A DNA stretch of 64,000 nucleotides from Holothuria scabra (taxonomy: Eukaryota; Echinodermata; Holothuroidea; Aspidochirotida; Holothuriidae). A program made the position numbers and the translations under genes. The stretch covers positions 51,835,000 through 51,898,999 of the forward strand of contig CM074185.1 of the NCBI GenBank assembly GCA_037179385.1, in the 5' to 3' direction. The notes under the pieces are model-generated. The model saw only the letters and a list, made by a program, of their open reading frames with translations, ran no database searches and was not told the origin of the DNA. Positions 1 through 10,642 of this stretch are shown here, piece by piece (position 1 is the stretch's first letter; every line of letters starts with the position of its first letter).

Positions 1-1087
1 GTTCCTCGACGAAAATGGATTTTCGCATCAACAGGGGAGGGCAGCCTTCGACGACGGGGGCATGACCTTGCGCACAAGGATTGAAGATGGGATGAGGCGG
101 TGTTAATCACGTCTTCATAGCAGAACTAGTAAGAAGTGATTAACACCGATTCAGACACGCATTAAAATAGCGTTTCAAAAGAAAAAAATCATAAAGAAGA
201 AAAAACAATCCATGATGATCCATCCAGTAACTTCAGTCCTTTACGTTTTTCAATTTAGGCCTCTCCGACAGGACGAGAAGATACATTGAATTAGGTACAA
301 CAGAGCTACAGAGAAGTGACTGAAAATCGATTCTGATATGTATTGAAATAGCAATACGAACCAAAAATATGTTCAAGATCGCCCATCCAGTAACTTCAGT
401 CCATGCAGGACTTTTTTATATATATATTTTTTTTTATTTTGTAGCCCTCCCCGACGTAACCGGCAACCTTACCCGACGGGGCGGGGGGGGGGGGGAGCAG
501 GGGTCTCTGACAGGGGCCATGCCCCCCCCGCTGGTGCCACCCCTGCATGAAAGCGTGACCTTGGCGAATTCTTGCGGTTAGCATGCTCGGATCGTATTGT
601 ACTGCGCTTGATAGAGTTGACCTAAAATTTCGTAAGTTGTGCATTGTTAATCATAAAAACAAAACTCTCGTAACAAGTTGACACTAATTTAAACCTTGAA
701 ACGAAAAAATCGGTCAACATTTAGTGAAAATAACGATCAAATTTCAAAATCTGCCAGATTTTGCAAGCCAACAGAGGAGATTTATTCTTTTTATTTTAAT
801 TCCTCACTTTCTCGTTTTTGTACATATCAAGACAGGAAACAAATCAAAATGGTACTACAAATTCCTGAGATTTCTTATTTGCATAGTAAATGACTAACAA
901 GTAATGTTTTCAGACCGATTGTGGTGATTCGGTGGACTCTCAGTCTGTTACTACTAGAGTTTACGACTTTACACCAGCCAAGGTCATTTAGTTTCTTGCG
1001 GTCGGATGACGTCAAAGAATCGCCCAGTTTGAAGCTCTATCGCCCAGACTGAGTTCCAATTTTTCATGACACAAAATTTTCTCATGC
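1..1087. repeat. Non-coding left flank with a direct-repeat pair and a G13 tract
   Basis: I see no coding exon here. Two diverged direct copies of a ~115-bp segment lie at about 127-245 and 309-425; both end in a shared CCATCCAGTAACTTCAGTCC. A run of 13 G occupies 483-495, inside a G/C-rich stretch resembling the poly-G dispersed repeats elsewhere in the window. The rest (about 560-1087) is unremarkable AT-rich sequence. Confidence 0.55.
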
Positions 1088-1095
1088 ACAAAACT

Positions 1096-1285
1096 ACGGA
1101 AGCCGAGAGCGGCGCGGTGGGGAGAAAACGAAAATCGATTTCTCTGTACCATCAGGCCAACAAAAAAAGAGGGTGTACTTCAAGAACGTCTTGTTACAGC
1201 ATGTTATGTATTGCACACATACCCAGTATTAATGGACGCGTCTCATTGCTATCAGAAACAGAGCCGTTTAGACAAGAACAGTGCA
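1096..1285 (+). repeat. Left TIR of the 2.7-kb element
   Basis: Inverted partner of 3624-3812. Matching blocks include the terminal GC-rich ~60 bp ending in a TCGATTTCTCTGTAC block, then a GTACTTCAAGA block and a final GACAAGAA block. TSD copy ACAAAACT lies at 1088-1095. Confidence 0.85.
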
Positions 1286-1464
1286 TTCGTACCGGTCTTT
1301 TGTCTGCAACAACATGAAAATAAAGGAGTAGACCTAAGTGTTTTGATATTGGTAACTAAATGCGAGAACACTTAGTCTCAAAGACTCAAAAATTATAACA
1401 GGCAATGAAAACATGCGAAGTATTACCTAATCTAGCGTGTGCATTCATTGTATAATTAATAAAA

Positions 1465-1640
1465 TAGCTAGGCGGTACTATAATCTGATACTACATATGT
1501 AGTCCTTTATTTCAATTGTTTTGAACTTTAATTCGTATTTAACAGGAATTCAGTCTTGTAATTAGAAAGGTAGCAACTTTGTGCTATGGAATAGGATTAC
1601 CGCAGATACTTTAAAGTACTACCCCGTTAGGTTTCTAAAA
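1465..1640 (+). repeat. Dispersed repeat R1, copy a
   Basis: Member of a family recognised by TTGTTTCAAT, a GTTCTTAACGGATATC-like core (degenerate here), CTTGTAATTAGA and an ACCGCAGATACTTTRAAGTACT end. Other copies: 2620-2815 (+), 3262-3475 (-), 45745-45832 (+), 46095-46255 (-). Directly followed by a polypurine tract (about 1685-1830). Confidence 0.7.
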
Positions 1641-1684
1641 ACAAAAACTAAAAGGCAGGTATCCAGGAGAGGACTGTAGGAAGG

Positions 1685-1830
1685 GGTGGTAAGTGAGAAA
1701 GAAAGAGATAAGACTAAAAGAAATGAGACAAGAAAGGGAGGGAAGGGGAAAGAAGAAAAGTGAGAAAAAGGGGCAGTAAGGAAAGTAGAAGAAGGGAAAT
1801 GAGAAGAAAAAGGAAAAATAGAGGATAGAG
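1685..1830 (+). repeat. Polypurine tract
   Basis: About 145 nt that is almost wholly A and G on the + strand (for example AAAGGGAGGGAAGGGGAAAG). The minus-strand open frame across it is only the pyrimidine complement (Ser/Phe/Pro-rich) and is not a gene. Confidence 0.7.
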
Positions 1831-2619
1831 CCGCGGCCATACTACAACGAATTCGGATCGGATTAGAATCGATTTTTTCCCGAGCTTTTAGTAAATATCT
1901 GATCGGAATTTTAACTTAAATTTGAGATATTGTGTTATATCAGAGACTCTTAATACTTTTGGGAGTACGAAAAGACCGCAATTTTTGTGAATTGCTTCGT
2001 CGGGTTATTTCAGAGAAACCTTACAGGTGACGGGTACTCATCTTTGAATGATAGAGGTGTATAATCTTGTTTCTGAGTGAACGAGATTTAAAATCATAAT
2101 TGAAGTAATCCCAAAAGTACTAAGACACTTGACCTGTTTGTTCCTTCACGACACCGGCTCTTACCTCTAAAGTCACTTCCTTTCCAAAGCAAAAATAAGG
2201 ATCAACTTTGCGGCTCATAGGCACCGTTCCAGCAGTTTACACCTGTTAATATTTGTTGCAGCTAATTGCAGATTGGGTTTTTTTCTTACTATTTAGTTTT
2301 TTTTTTTTTTTTAATTTTTTGTCTGCTTTTTACTTAGGCCTATGTATATCATTTTTATTTGTTAAGTTTTTTATCACCAGTTTCCTTTATTTTACTTTTC
2401 TATTTTTTCTTTATTTCTAGTTTTAGAGTGTTTTCAGTTAAGGCTTATAGTTTTCTTTTTTCTCTGTAATTCTGTAAATCTTTATTACAGTGTACCTCGA
2501 AAAAGTCGAAGTGCCTCCCCGCTAATCAGTGGCGTACCCAGCAGGGGATAGGGGGAGGGATCCCCCAGTGAAAGTCCCCCCCCCCCGCTGCCTCTTCAAA
2601 ATGGAATTTGTCGGTCGAA

Positions 2620-2815
2620 AGAATGAATGAAAATGGGTATAGGAGGTAGCATTTTCTGACAATACGTATGCAGTCCCTTGTTTCAATTCTGAATTTTTAT
2701 GCGTTCTTAACGGATATCTTGTCTTGTAATTAGACAGCCTAGGTAACATCTTTGTGCTGTGGGGTGGGATTAAAGACCGCAGATACTTTGGAGTACTGCT
2801 CTGTTAGGTTCCAAA
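2620..2815 (+). repeat. Dispersed repeat R1, copy b
   Basis: Best-preserved R1 copy: contains TGCAGTCCCTTGTTTCAAT, GCGTTCTTAACGGATATC and GACCGCAGATACTTTGGAGT. It is preceded by a CAGTGGCGTACCCAGCAGGG plus poly-C segment (2527-2590), a tag that recurs throughout the window. Confidence 0.75.
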
Positions 2816-3261
2816 AGGGGAGAAACTTCGTGCAAAATCTCAAAAGTGTCGAATCCAGTGCAGCCTTAAAAGGTCGTAGTTAAAGCTACCAATTTTGTCT
2901 GAAGGCGAAACAAACCGGGCGCTTCATCAATAACATCTCCGATAGATCTCTTTCTGATAAATGTAATATAAATAAGTAGCTCTAGGTAGGGGTGTTAGTT
3001 TATAACTATACCCCGCCCTTCAGTCAGAATATCCAAGCCTCATAGTTCTCAAAAGACCATTTAAAACAATGAAGACATGATAAACTTTTACAAAACCAAA
3101 GAGCTAAAACAAAGCCTGTAGTGCTAAGACGCTGGCACTTAATATTGGAAAAGAGCAAAATTCTATCGAATGAGGACAAGGACAAACTACAAAGTCCAAC
3201 TACTGATGAAGCTCAACATATAAAAACCAAGAGAAGAAATGTTTCTAGTAGTTTACTTGTT

Positions 3262-3475
3262 TTAAAAACCTAACACAGAAGTACTTCAAAGTATCTGCGG
3301 TCTTCAGTCCCACCTCACAGCATAAAAGCTACCTACCTAATACAGCACAGGATAATCCTTTAAAAACGCAAAAAAAATAAATAAATAAAAAATAAAAAAA
3401 AAAAATAAAAACTGAAACAAGGAACTGCTTACGTAGTACCAGATAATGCCACGGCCCGCTTCATTCATTTTCGAA
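3262..3475 (-). repeat. Dispersed repeat R1, copy c (inverted)
   Basis: Reverse-complement relative of 2620-2815. Its AAGTATCTGCGGTCTTCAGT end (3290-3309) matches the end of copies a and b, with an expanded A-rich tract (3369-3412) in the middle. Confidence 0.7.
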
Positions 3476-3623
3476 TACATTGCTCGTTTTCGTTACCTGA
3501 AATAGTTTCTATAAACCTTCGAGTCCCTTGCTCTTTGCGCTAAATATATAAAAAACTTCTTCCCTGTATTTCATCGTTTTCTTGTTTGTTTATTAAACGG
3601 TAGAAATAAACGTAACCAATAAC

Positions 3624-3812
3624 ATTATTCTTGTCTGAAAGGCTCTGTATTTCAGTAGAAATGAGGCTCGTCCATTTATTTTGAGGATACTCAATACTTT
3701 ACATGCTATTACAAAACGATCTTGAAGTACGCCCTCTCCTATTTTGTTCGAATTCATGGTACAGAGAAATCGATTTGCGTTTTCTCCCTACCGCGCCGTT
3801 CTCGGCTTCCGT
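3624..3812 (-). repeat. Right TIR of the 2.7-kb element
   Basis: Reverse-complement partner of 1096-1285. Ends at CGGCTTCCGT, followed directly by the second TSD copy ACAAAACT at 3813-3820. Confidence 0.85.
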
Positions 3813-3929
3813 ACAAAACTATTTATATAGACGATTTCGAAGATTTTAAGTGCGCATGCGTTGGTGACCTTTCTGTTTAGTTCAACTGGTAACAAAACGC
3901 GCAACAACTGGTTAAGAGTTAATTCCTTT

Positions 3930-4145
3930 TTTGGTATAAAAATGTGCATTAAAGTGTGGCTAAGTCCCTATTTTCTTTCGCGTTGGTTATTCAGATTTAT
4001 TCTTAGTGTTATACATACGCACTGCTCGAAAACAAGGGAACGCCGTACACTGCTGAGCACGGTTTGTGTATAACACGCTGTGCCCCTTAATTCAATGCGC
4101 CAACGAATAAACGAACTATCTTATTAAGCCTGAATATAGAGTGTT
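3930..4145 (+). repeat. Dispersed repeat R2, copy a
   Basis: About 210 bp alignable to 19175-19395. Shared blocks include CTTTTTTGGTATAAAA/GCCTTTTTGGTGTAAAA, GAGTCCCTATTTTCG-like, CAAGGGAACGYCGTACA and GCTGTGCCCC. It lies just outside the 2.7-kb element, so the two are separate insertions. Confidence 0.65.
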
Positions 4146-4956
4146 ATCACCTACTTCTCAAGCCCCGCCCGTTTTGACGGGTAAAATCTAGTCTAGGAGC
4201 CTACGCATTTAGTGTAGCGAGATGAGCAGCAGCTAACGACTCACGTGTGACTGTTGACTTTTGCCCATCAGTGGGCGTGGCTTACCAATTGTGATGTGAC
4301 CTGAAAGCATTCTTTACTCAGCGAAAGTATGATGGGCGTGTAGAACGCGTATTAACATTGCACACACGCTGACTTCTCATCACAATTGAATTTTCCGTTA
4401 CGCATCTTTAATTATGTGTGCAGAGGTTTGTTTACATTATACCATCGGCTGTAAACACATAAGATCATTTCCCTCTGACCTTTGACCTATTGAGTAATAC
4501 TGCTCCTCGAATTAAGAAACTTCTACCTGGGCTATTGCGGAAAAATTAGGTAGTAAGGGAAAACAAGCGCGAGAAGCGCGTCTCCTATTGACCGCTATTC
4601 TTCAGAATGTTTCAAAAAAGCACAATTTCGTACCTCAGCTCACCTTTAATAGCAATTTTTTCCGAAGAGGACACCCTCCCCGGGACAGCGTACAATAACA
4701 CACTGCATTTCCCACCTAATTGGTAACCACAAACATCAGTTCCTGAAATTCCGGTAGACCACCTACCTAAACAGATTTATTTTTAGTATTGCCATTACTC
4801 AAAATAAATTTGCGTTTGCCTAAATTCGACCGCCAAACCTCTCTGGTACCCCTATAAACCCGTACCCATGCCCCCCTCTCACAATTCCTGTATACGTCCC
4901 CAGTGAGATGCCTGTGCTGGGAATTTATGTATACTCTCTTTCAATTTTTCCTTTAG
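4146..4956. other. Presumed intron of the protease gene, no exon seen
   Basis: I searched for the missing N-terminal protease exon (activation site with an IVGG-type motif and a PW-Q segment) and saw none. The stretch ends in a good acceptor, a pyrimidine tract followed by TTTAG at 4952-4956. Confidence 0.4.
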
Positions 4957-5050
4957 CTGAAGTGTGGTGGTGTTCTCATTGACCGTAACTGGGTTCTAAC
5001 TGCTGCCCATTGCATTCCGTCAGCCGATTATACAATGAAGGTGGTGTTAG
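4957..5050 (+). CDS. S1 serine protease, catalytic-His exon
   Basis: This exon encodes 31 codons plus one base of a chymotrypsin-fold protease, reading [19 protein letters not shown] at its start. CGG..L and TAAHC are the family hallmarks around Cys42, His57 and Cys58 (chymotrypsin numbering), so the catalytic His and the Cys42-Cys58 disulfide are both here. The exon is bounded by a pyrimidine-rich TTTAG acceptor and a GTAAGT donor at 5051. It enters in phase 0 and leaves in phase 1, which fits the next exon at 10466. The preceding exon, which should carry the activation cleavage site, is not visible, so the gene is partial at its 5' side. Similarity is to the whole S1A family; no orthologue can be named. 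Confidence 0.92.
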
Positions 5051-5162
5051 GTAAGTTGCTATTTGCCTAGTAGGCTACCTTTAGTCGCATAAACGCATTT
5101 GTAGTAAGATAGTGTAACCCTCTCGCAGCCACCCTGAATTTCTATTGTGCCCTCCCAACCAG

Positions 5163-5439
5163 CTAGCTTAACACAGTTCTTGGCATTATTGGCAATTTCG
5201 AATATCTTTTCACCTGAACGAAATCAGAGGTTGATCTGAAGGTGCAAATTGTAGTAGAATGCACATTGCTCGATCCGTTACCGTTGTTCCAATTGCAATT
5301 CTGGCACAACAAACTCAAAATAGCCCCCAATTGCCTTACTTCGAGGAACTGGTCCCCGTGCTTATGCATGGTACCTGTACCCATCTTGACAATTGTTAGA
5401 GCCTCAATTACCATCGAGTATGTTTGGAGACATTCCATA
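5163..5439 (-). other. Unassigned open stretch in intron 1
   Basis: The minus strand is open from 5516 down to 5163 (117 codons), but its first part lies in the terminal repeat of the foldback element. The unique part (5163-5439) has ordinary amino-acid composition, and I recognise no family. It could be a transposase relic or chance. Weak evidence only. Confidence 0.2.
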
Positions 5440-7101
5440 TAGCCCGGCTTCAGATTGAGGCGAGTGCCACCTGGGATGGTCATTAATGCCACCATGTTTT
5501 TTTGATTCCCTGACATGTCTATAAACAGAAAAATTCAGGTATATGGGTTTCTTCGGGTGGGTTGGTGAAATATATCGGGGTATCTGTCACGAGTCAGGGT
5601 GCTGAAAAATAAAAAAAAAATAAGGGGTAGGGGAAAGTAAATTGGCTATTATTTTTCATCTAGAAACTCAAAAGTTGCAAACTACCCCTCAAAATACTTG
5701 CAAAGAAATTGTATTTTAGTTGATAAACAGATTTTAAGAATCACGTGGCTTTTGAGGTCATTAAAAGTCAAAAAGTTACGAAATTTGACCTTTGACCTAA
5801 ATCTTGACTATGCTATTTTAAAATGTAATTGTGTACAGTAAATCGATTCATTTGTCGTAGGTTGGCCTGAAATGATTATATTACATGTCTTCAGACAATT
5901 TTAGGCAACTATATTCCAGGGTTTGTACTTAAGAAGCACCAGTGTCGAACGAAATGTTAACTAGTAAAAAATCTGTTAGAAAAACTTAGTTTTCCAACCC
6001 GGAAATGACAATCTATTCACGGTTAATGAGCATTACAAGCTGTGCACCATCTCGAAATCATTTATATCTATTTAAGCATTCCTTGTCATAGCAAATTTAT
6101 TAATTGCATATCTACATGTCCATACTGATACCCCTGTCCCTTCTTAATAACTAAAATGGTGCAAAACAATACAATGAAATATCAGTACTAATAGCTTCAA
6201 ATTGGGCAGGAGATTGAGGTAAGTGCCATCTGGAGCGGTCATTATAGGTTATGGCCCACAGGCATCTCACAGGCAACCCTACAACTCTCCGTCGCAATAT
6301 TTTTTGGAAACGTTACGGTCCGCGGAACACGAAATCAAATGGTATTAGTAAATATTTTGGGTCTCGCCCGGTCAAAGTGGCTGCCAAAAACAAAATGGTG
6401 GCAAACATTTTGAATATTTTGTATAAAATAATAATAAAGAAAATATTCTTAAAAAATATTTTTGAGGGATCTACTTTTAAAATTTAGTCATATTTTATGA
6501 CAAGTATTCCAGAATTAATTTTTGGGACTGTTTTGGTGAGATTCAGGTTAACCAAGATGGCGGAAAAAAAACAAAATGGCTGCCAAAATAAATGAAATAT
6601 TTCCAAAAAATTGTGAAAAAATTGCAAATTTCCACATTCCTCAATCACAATGATGTAAAATAATGTTTTCAAATAAAGGCGGAACTTGACAATCCTAGAT
6701 GCAAGAGTATTTGTTATTCAATATGTCGGAAATGCACTGAAGAAGTAAAAACAAAATAGTAAAAATTCCCCACAAAAATAAGAAAATAATTAATAAATGC
6801 AAATAAATGTCAGAAAATAATCACTAAAAATATATTTCGACGAAAACTTTCTAATATCTTTATAGAAAATTGTACGTAATTCTCAAAACATGATTTCTGG
6901 TATTTTATGCAGGACCCTATACTAACCAAGATGGCGGAAACAACAATATGGCCGCCAATAAAACAATCATAATGTATAAAAAATAATAAGAAAAATATTC
7001 ATTAAAAATACTTTTGACATAGTTGCCCTTAATTTCTGGCCAGATTTTATGACAAATAATGCTAATTTACTTTTTAAAATACTTCTTTTGGAACTCAGAT
7101 C
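5440..7101 (+). repeat. Left arm of the foldback element
   Basis: Pairs with 7346-9013. It contains ACCAAGATGGCGGA at about 6551 and 6926, degenerate versions near 6370, 6735 and 7102, and a subterminal duplicate of the end around 6200-6250. The apparent small ORF at 6251-6487 recurs as its mirror at 7961-8197 simply because the arms are inverted copies. Confidence 0.9.
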
Positions 7102-7345
7102 AACCAAAATGGTAGAAAAGCAAAATGGCCGCCGATGCATTTACTATGTTGATACATCATAACGATAAGAAAATAATCGTTAAAAGTACTTTTGGCACAG
7201 GAAAACCTAACCTGCGTCCATTTTCTGTTGTAAATATTCACAAAGTATATTTTTGGACATTTCTTTTAGGATCCAGGTCAACCAGGATGGCGGATATAGC
7301 AAAACGGGCGCTAATTTTAAATTTTCAATTAATTATAATGATGGA

Positions 7346-9013
7346 GATCTGAGTTCCAAAAGAAGTATTTTAAAAAGTAAATTAGCATTATTTGTCATAA
7401 AATCTGGCCAGAAATTAAGGGCAACTGTGTCAAAAGTATTTTTAATGAATATTTTTCTTATTATTTTTTACACATTATGATCGTTTTATTGGCGGCCATA
7501 TTGTTGTTTCCGTCATCTTGGTTAGTATGGGGTCCTGCATAAAATACCAGAAATCATGTTTTGAGAATTATGTACAATTTTCTATAAAGATATTAGAAAC
7601 TTTTCGTCGAAGTATATTTTTAGTGATTATTTTCTGACATTTATTTGCATTTTTTAAATTATTTTCTTATTTTTGTGGGGAATTTTTACTATTTTGTTTT
7701 TACTTCTTCAGTGCATTTCCGACATATTGAATGACAAATACTCTTTTATCTAGGACTTTCAAGTTCCGCCTTTATTTGAAAACATTATTTTACATCATTG
7801 TGACTGAGGAATGTGGAAATCTGCAATTTTTTCACAATTTTTTGGAAATATATCATTTATTTTGGCAGCCATTTTGTTGTTTTTCCGCCATCTTGGTTAA
7901 CCTGAATCTCACCAAAACAGTCCCAAAAGTTAATTCTGGAATACTTGTCATAAAATATGACTAAATTTTAAAAGTAGATCCCTCAAAAATATTTTTTAAG
8001 AATATTTTCTTTATTATTATTTTATACAGAATATTCAAAATGTTTGCCACCATTTTGTTTTTGGCAGCCATTTTGACAGGGCGAGACCCAAAATATTTAC
8101 TAATACCATTTGATTTCGTGTTCCGCGGACCGTAACGTTTCCAAAAAATATTGCGACGGAGAGTTGTAGGGTTGCCTGTGAGATGCCTGTGGGCCATAAC
8201 CTATAATGACCGCTCCAGATGGCACTTACCTCAATCTCCTGCCCAATTTGAAGCTATTAGTACTGATATTTCATTGTATTGTTTTGCACCATTTTAGTTA
8301 TTAAGAAGGGACAGGGGTATCAATATGGACATGTAGATATGCAATTAATAAATTTGCTATGACAAGGAATGCTAAAATAGATATAAAAATGATTTCGAGA
8401 TGGTGCACAGCTTGTGATGCTCATTAACCGTGAATAGATTGTCATTTCCGGGTTGGAAAACTAAGTTTTTCTAACAGATTTTTTACTAGTTAACATTTCG
8501 TTCGACACTGGTGCTTCTTAAGTACAAACCCTGGAATATTAGTTGCCTAAAATTGTCTAAAGACATGTAATATAATCATTTCAGGCCAACCTACGACAAA
8601 TGAATCTATTTACTGTACACAATTACATTTTAAAATAGCATAGTCAAGATTTAGGTCAAAGGTCAAATTTCGTAACTTTTTGACTTTTAATGACCTCAAA
8701 AGCCACGTGATTCTTAAAATCTGTTTATCAACTAAAATACAATTTCTTTGCAAGTATTTTGAGGGGTAGTTTGCAACTTTTGAGTTTCTAGATGAAAAAT
8801 AATAGCCAATTTACTTTCCCCTACCCCTTATTTTTTTTTTTTATTTTTCAGCACCCTGACTCGTGACAGATTCCCCGATATATTTCACCAACCCACCCGA
8901 AGATACCCATATACCTGAATTTTTCTGTTTATAGACATGTCAGGGAATCGAAAAAACATGGTGGCATTAAGGACCATTCCAGGTGGCACTTGCCTCAATC
9001 TGAAGCCGGGCTA
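7346..9013 (-). repeat. Right arm of the foldback element
   Basis: Reverse complement of 5440-7101. High arm identity implies recent origin or gene conversion. Transcribed as part of the pre-mRNA, the pair would form a very long hairpin. Confidence 0.9.
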
Positions 9014-9955
9014 ATATGAATCAATTTCACTGTCTTTTGCGTCAAGGACACCTTCAGAACTTTCTGCTCTGATTCAAAAACACCCTCTGCTAAGTCTTAC
9101 TCAGCTGTAGGAGGCAATCATGCATTTTTTTGCTCAGTAAATTGTCACCTGGAATATTTCAGCCATGTTTGACAACACAAGCTTGACCTCAAACATGGCG
9201 GTTTCTAACGCATATTTGTGACGTCAGTGAGAACTATCTATAGCGCCAACGACTCAAATTACGTGTAGAGATTATTCAGAAAGCCTCATCAACTTCTGCG
9301 GGTATGTACATAGCAGCTTGGTCATTTCAGGCGGGTAGGTTGGATACGTGATAGTAAGGTACGTACGTGGCTGTGAACGGTACATAAACATGATGATACC
9401 GAACAGTACGTTTCTGACTGCGAAAGGGTTAAGGCAGTTACTCACCACAATCAACGAATCTCTCAACCTACCCGTGATTTTTAGCCCCTGCCTCCCACTG
9501 GCCACAGCTTTTTAAAATAAAATATATTCTTTTTCAGAAAACATCCTGCTTCATGTTTCATTGCTTCACGACATCGTGGTGAGCATACAAAGCCCCACTG
9601 TTATTCACAACACTCTCAGTGCATGCTGTGTAGTATTAGCTAATCTGCATTTTCCGAGTTGTAGGCCTATTTCAGTGAAAGAGTTGTGACAATTAAGACT
9701 TTTTTTACATTTTGGATAAAGTTGTGATTTGGGTGACTGTACTTGAATAAAGGAACCAACCGACAGACTTGAGGATTTGTAAATACGTTTAGGTTCTATC
9801 GCACCAAATATAACGTATAATGTGGCCTAACTTTGTTTAAAGGAAAGTCACACACAAGCCTGTAACTAGTTCTTTTTTAGGCATGTTTTGAAGCAATATC
9901 ACTATTTCGTGGTTTAATTGGTGTAACTCTAGGGCCTACACACAATAAGACCCCT
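9014..9955. other. Intron 1 sequence, nothing recognised
   Basis: No exon, known repeat or structured element seen between the foldback element and the SINE. Confidence 0.4.
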
Positions 9956-9973
9956 TTGAGAAGCTTTAGAAAG

Positions 9974-10345
9974 ACCGAATGTTTGGTCTAGTAACGGTAG
10001 AGCATTCGTCTCTCACGAGGAAGGCCCACGTTCGATCCCCCAGGTCGAGTCATACCAAAGACCCTAAAAATGGAACCTACTGTCGTTGTGCGTGGTGTTC
10101 CAATAGAGTATGGAAAAAAAGGCCAGTGAGCCACAACTGGAAAAAAGGGCCGTGTCCGGCTCGAATTGAACCAATAAGTTGAAACTGAACCCTAAAACTC
10201 CAACTAACTGACCAGGAAGCCGTTAAATTGGCATAATAGAAATGTCAAGAACGATACAAAAGACGGATTACTAGGTGGCCTTGACGGCGTAAGCCTCATT
10301 TCAAAGCACTCTGTCTCCATCCAAATAACAGCTCCCTGAACTATC
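9974..10345 (+). mobile_element. tRNA-Glu-derived SINE, long form, 18-bp TSD
   Basis: The head resembles a tRNA: an A-box-like TGGTCTAGTAACGGTAG (9983-9999), an anticodon arm with loop CTCTCAC and a B box GTTCGATCC (10030-10038). The body shares about 200 bp with the SINE at 19912, including GTCGAGTCATACCAAAGAC and GTGAGCCACAACTGGAAAAA. The exact 18-mer TTGAGAAGCTTTAGAAAG occurs at 9956-9973 and 10346-10363, flanking the insertion as a target-site duplication. This copy is 372 bp against 259 bp for the other, with about 150 bp of extra 3' sequence after the ACTAACTGACC junction. It lies in intron 1, 120 bp before the Asp exon, on the gene's sense strand. Confidence 0.88.
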
Positions 10346-10465
10346 TTGAGAAGCTTTAGAAAGTGTTAGCAAATTATTCATACCATTCAAGCATTTTTTT
10401 TTTTCCAATATTTTGCTCTGAAATAGATCGCCGTTCATGATTTGCTCTTTTCTTTCTCAATACAG

Positions 10466-10642
10466 GAGTGACTAATCTTGAAGAGAATCGGGGAAGGAAG
10501 GAAATTGATGTTGCCGAAAGGATAATACACCGCGAATTCAATGGTACAACCCTTCAAAATGATATCGCGTTATTGAGACTTGCAACACCGGCGCATTTAC
10601 ATACGAACGTGAGGACTATTTGTCTACCGGACCCGGACGAAG
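10466..10642 (+). CDS. S1 serine protease, catalytic-Asp exon
   Basis: The exon completes a split glycine codon, then reads TNLEENRGRKEIDVAERIIH and onward to QNDIALLRL, the hallmark around catalytic Asp102. It ends RTICLPDPDE. The Cys in that segment is Cys122, which in two-chain S1 proteases (coagulation and complement types, matriptases) is linked to the prodomain. This suggests a disulfide-tethered N-terminal regulatory chain encoded upstream. The acceptor is a T/C-rich tract plus TACAG at 10461-10465; the donor is GTATTG at 10643. Both borders are phase 1, compatible with the exons on either side. Confidence 0.93.

Larger units (their letters stand above)
1096..3812. mobile_element. 2.7-kb non-autonomous DNA transposon with ~190-bp TIRs and 8-bp TSD
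   Basis: The two ends are inverted copies starting ACGGAAGCCGAGA on the left, with the reverse complement on the right. The inverted match runs about 190 bp inward (1096-1285 against 3624-3812) with moderate divergence. Immediately outside, the octamer ACAAAACT occurs at 1088-1095 and 3813-3820, an exact 8-bp target-site duplication. Eight-base TSDs are known for hAT, P and Zisupton superfamilies; the TIR is not one I can assign. No transposase is visible. The interior (1290-3620) contains three copies of a dispersed repeat (two direct, one inverted), a polypurine tract and A/T runs, so this looks like a defective, secondarily loaded element. Confidence 0.85.
5440..9013. mobile_element. 3.57-kb foldback-type element (near-perfect giant inverted repeat)
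   Basis: Positions 5440-7101 and 7346-9013 are reverse complements over about 1.66 kb with only scattered differences, separated by a ~244-bp spacer. The termini read TAGCCCGGCTTCAGATTGAG and its complement. Flanking bases allow a short ATA duplication (5437-5439 and 9014-9016), too short to be decisive. The terminal segment is repeated in degenerate form inside the arm (about 6200-6250). The central arm is a degenerate ~180-bp tandem repeat, each unit starting with an AACCAAGATGGCGGA-like box. Arms built of tandem repeats are typical of Foldback/Galileo-type elements. No transposase is seen. It lies wholly within protease intron 1. Confidence 0.9.

Noticed and set aside
1..4956. Upstream protease exon with the activation site
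   Set aside because: No IVGG-like sequence with a following PW-Q motif and phase-0 donor was found; the exon is probably outside the window.
6251..8197. Identical 78-codon frames at 6251-6487 (+) and 7961-8197 (-)
   Set aside because: Mirror images caused by the foldback arms; low-complexity Lys/Asn/Ile composition, no family.
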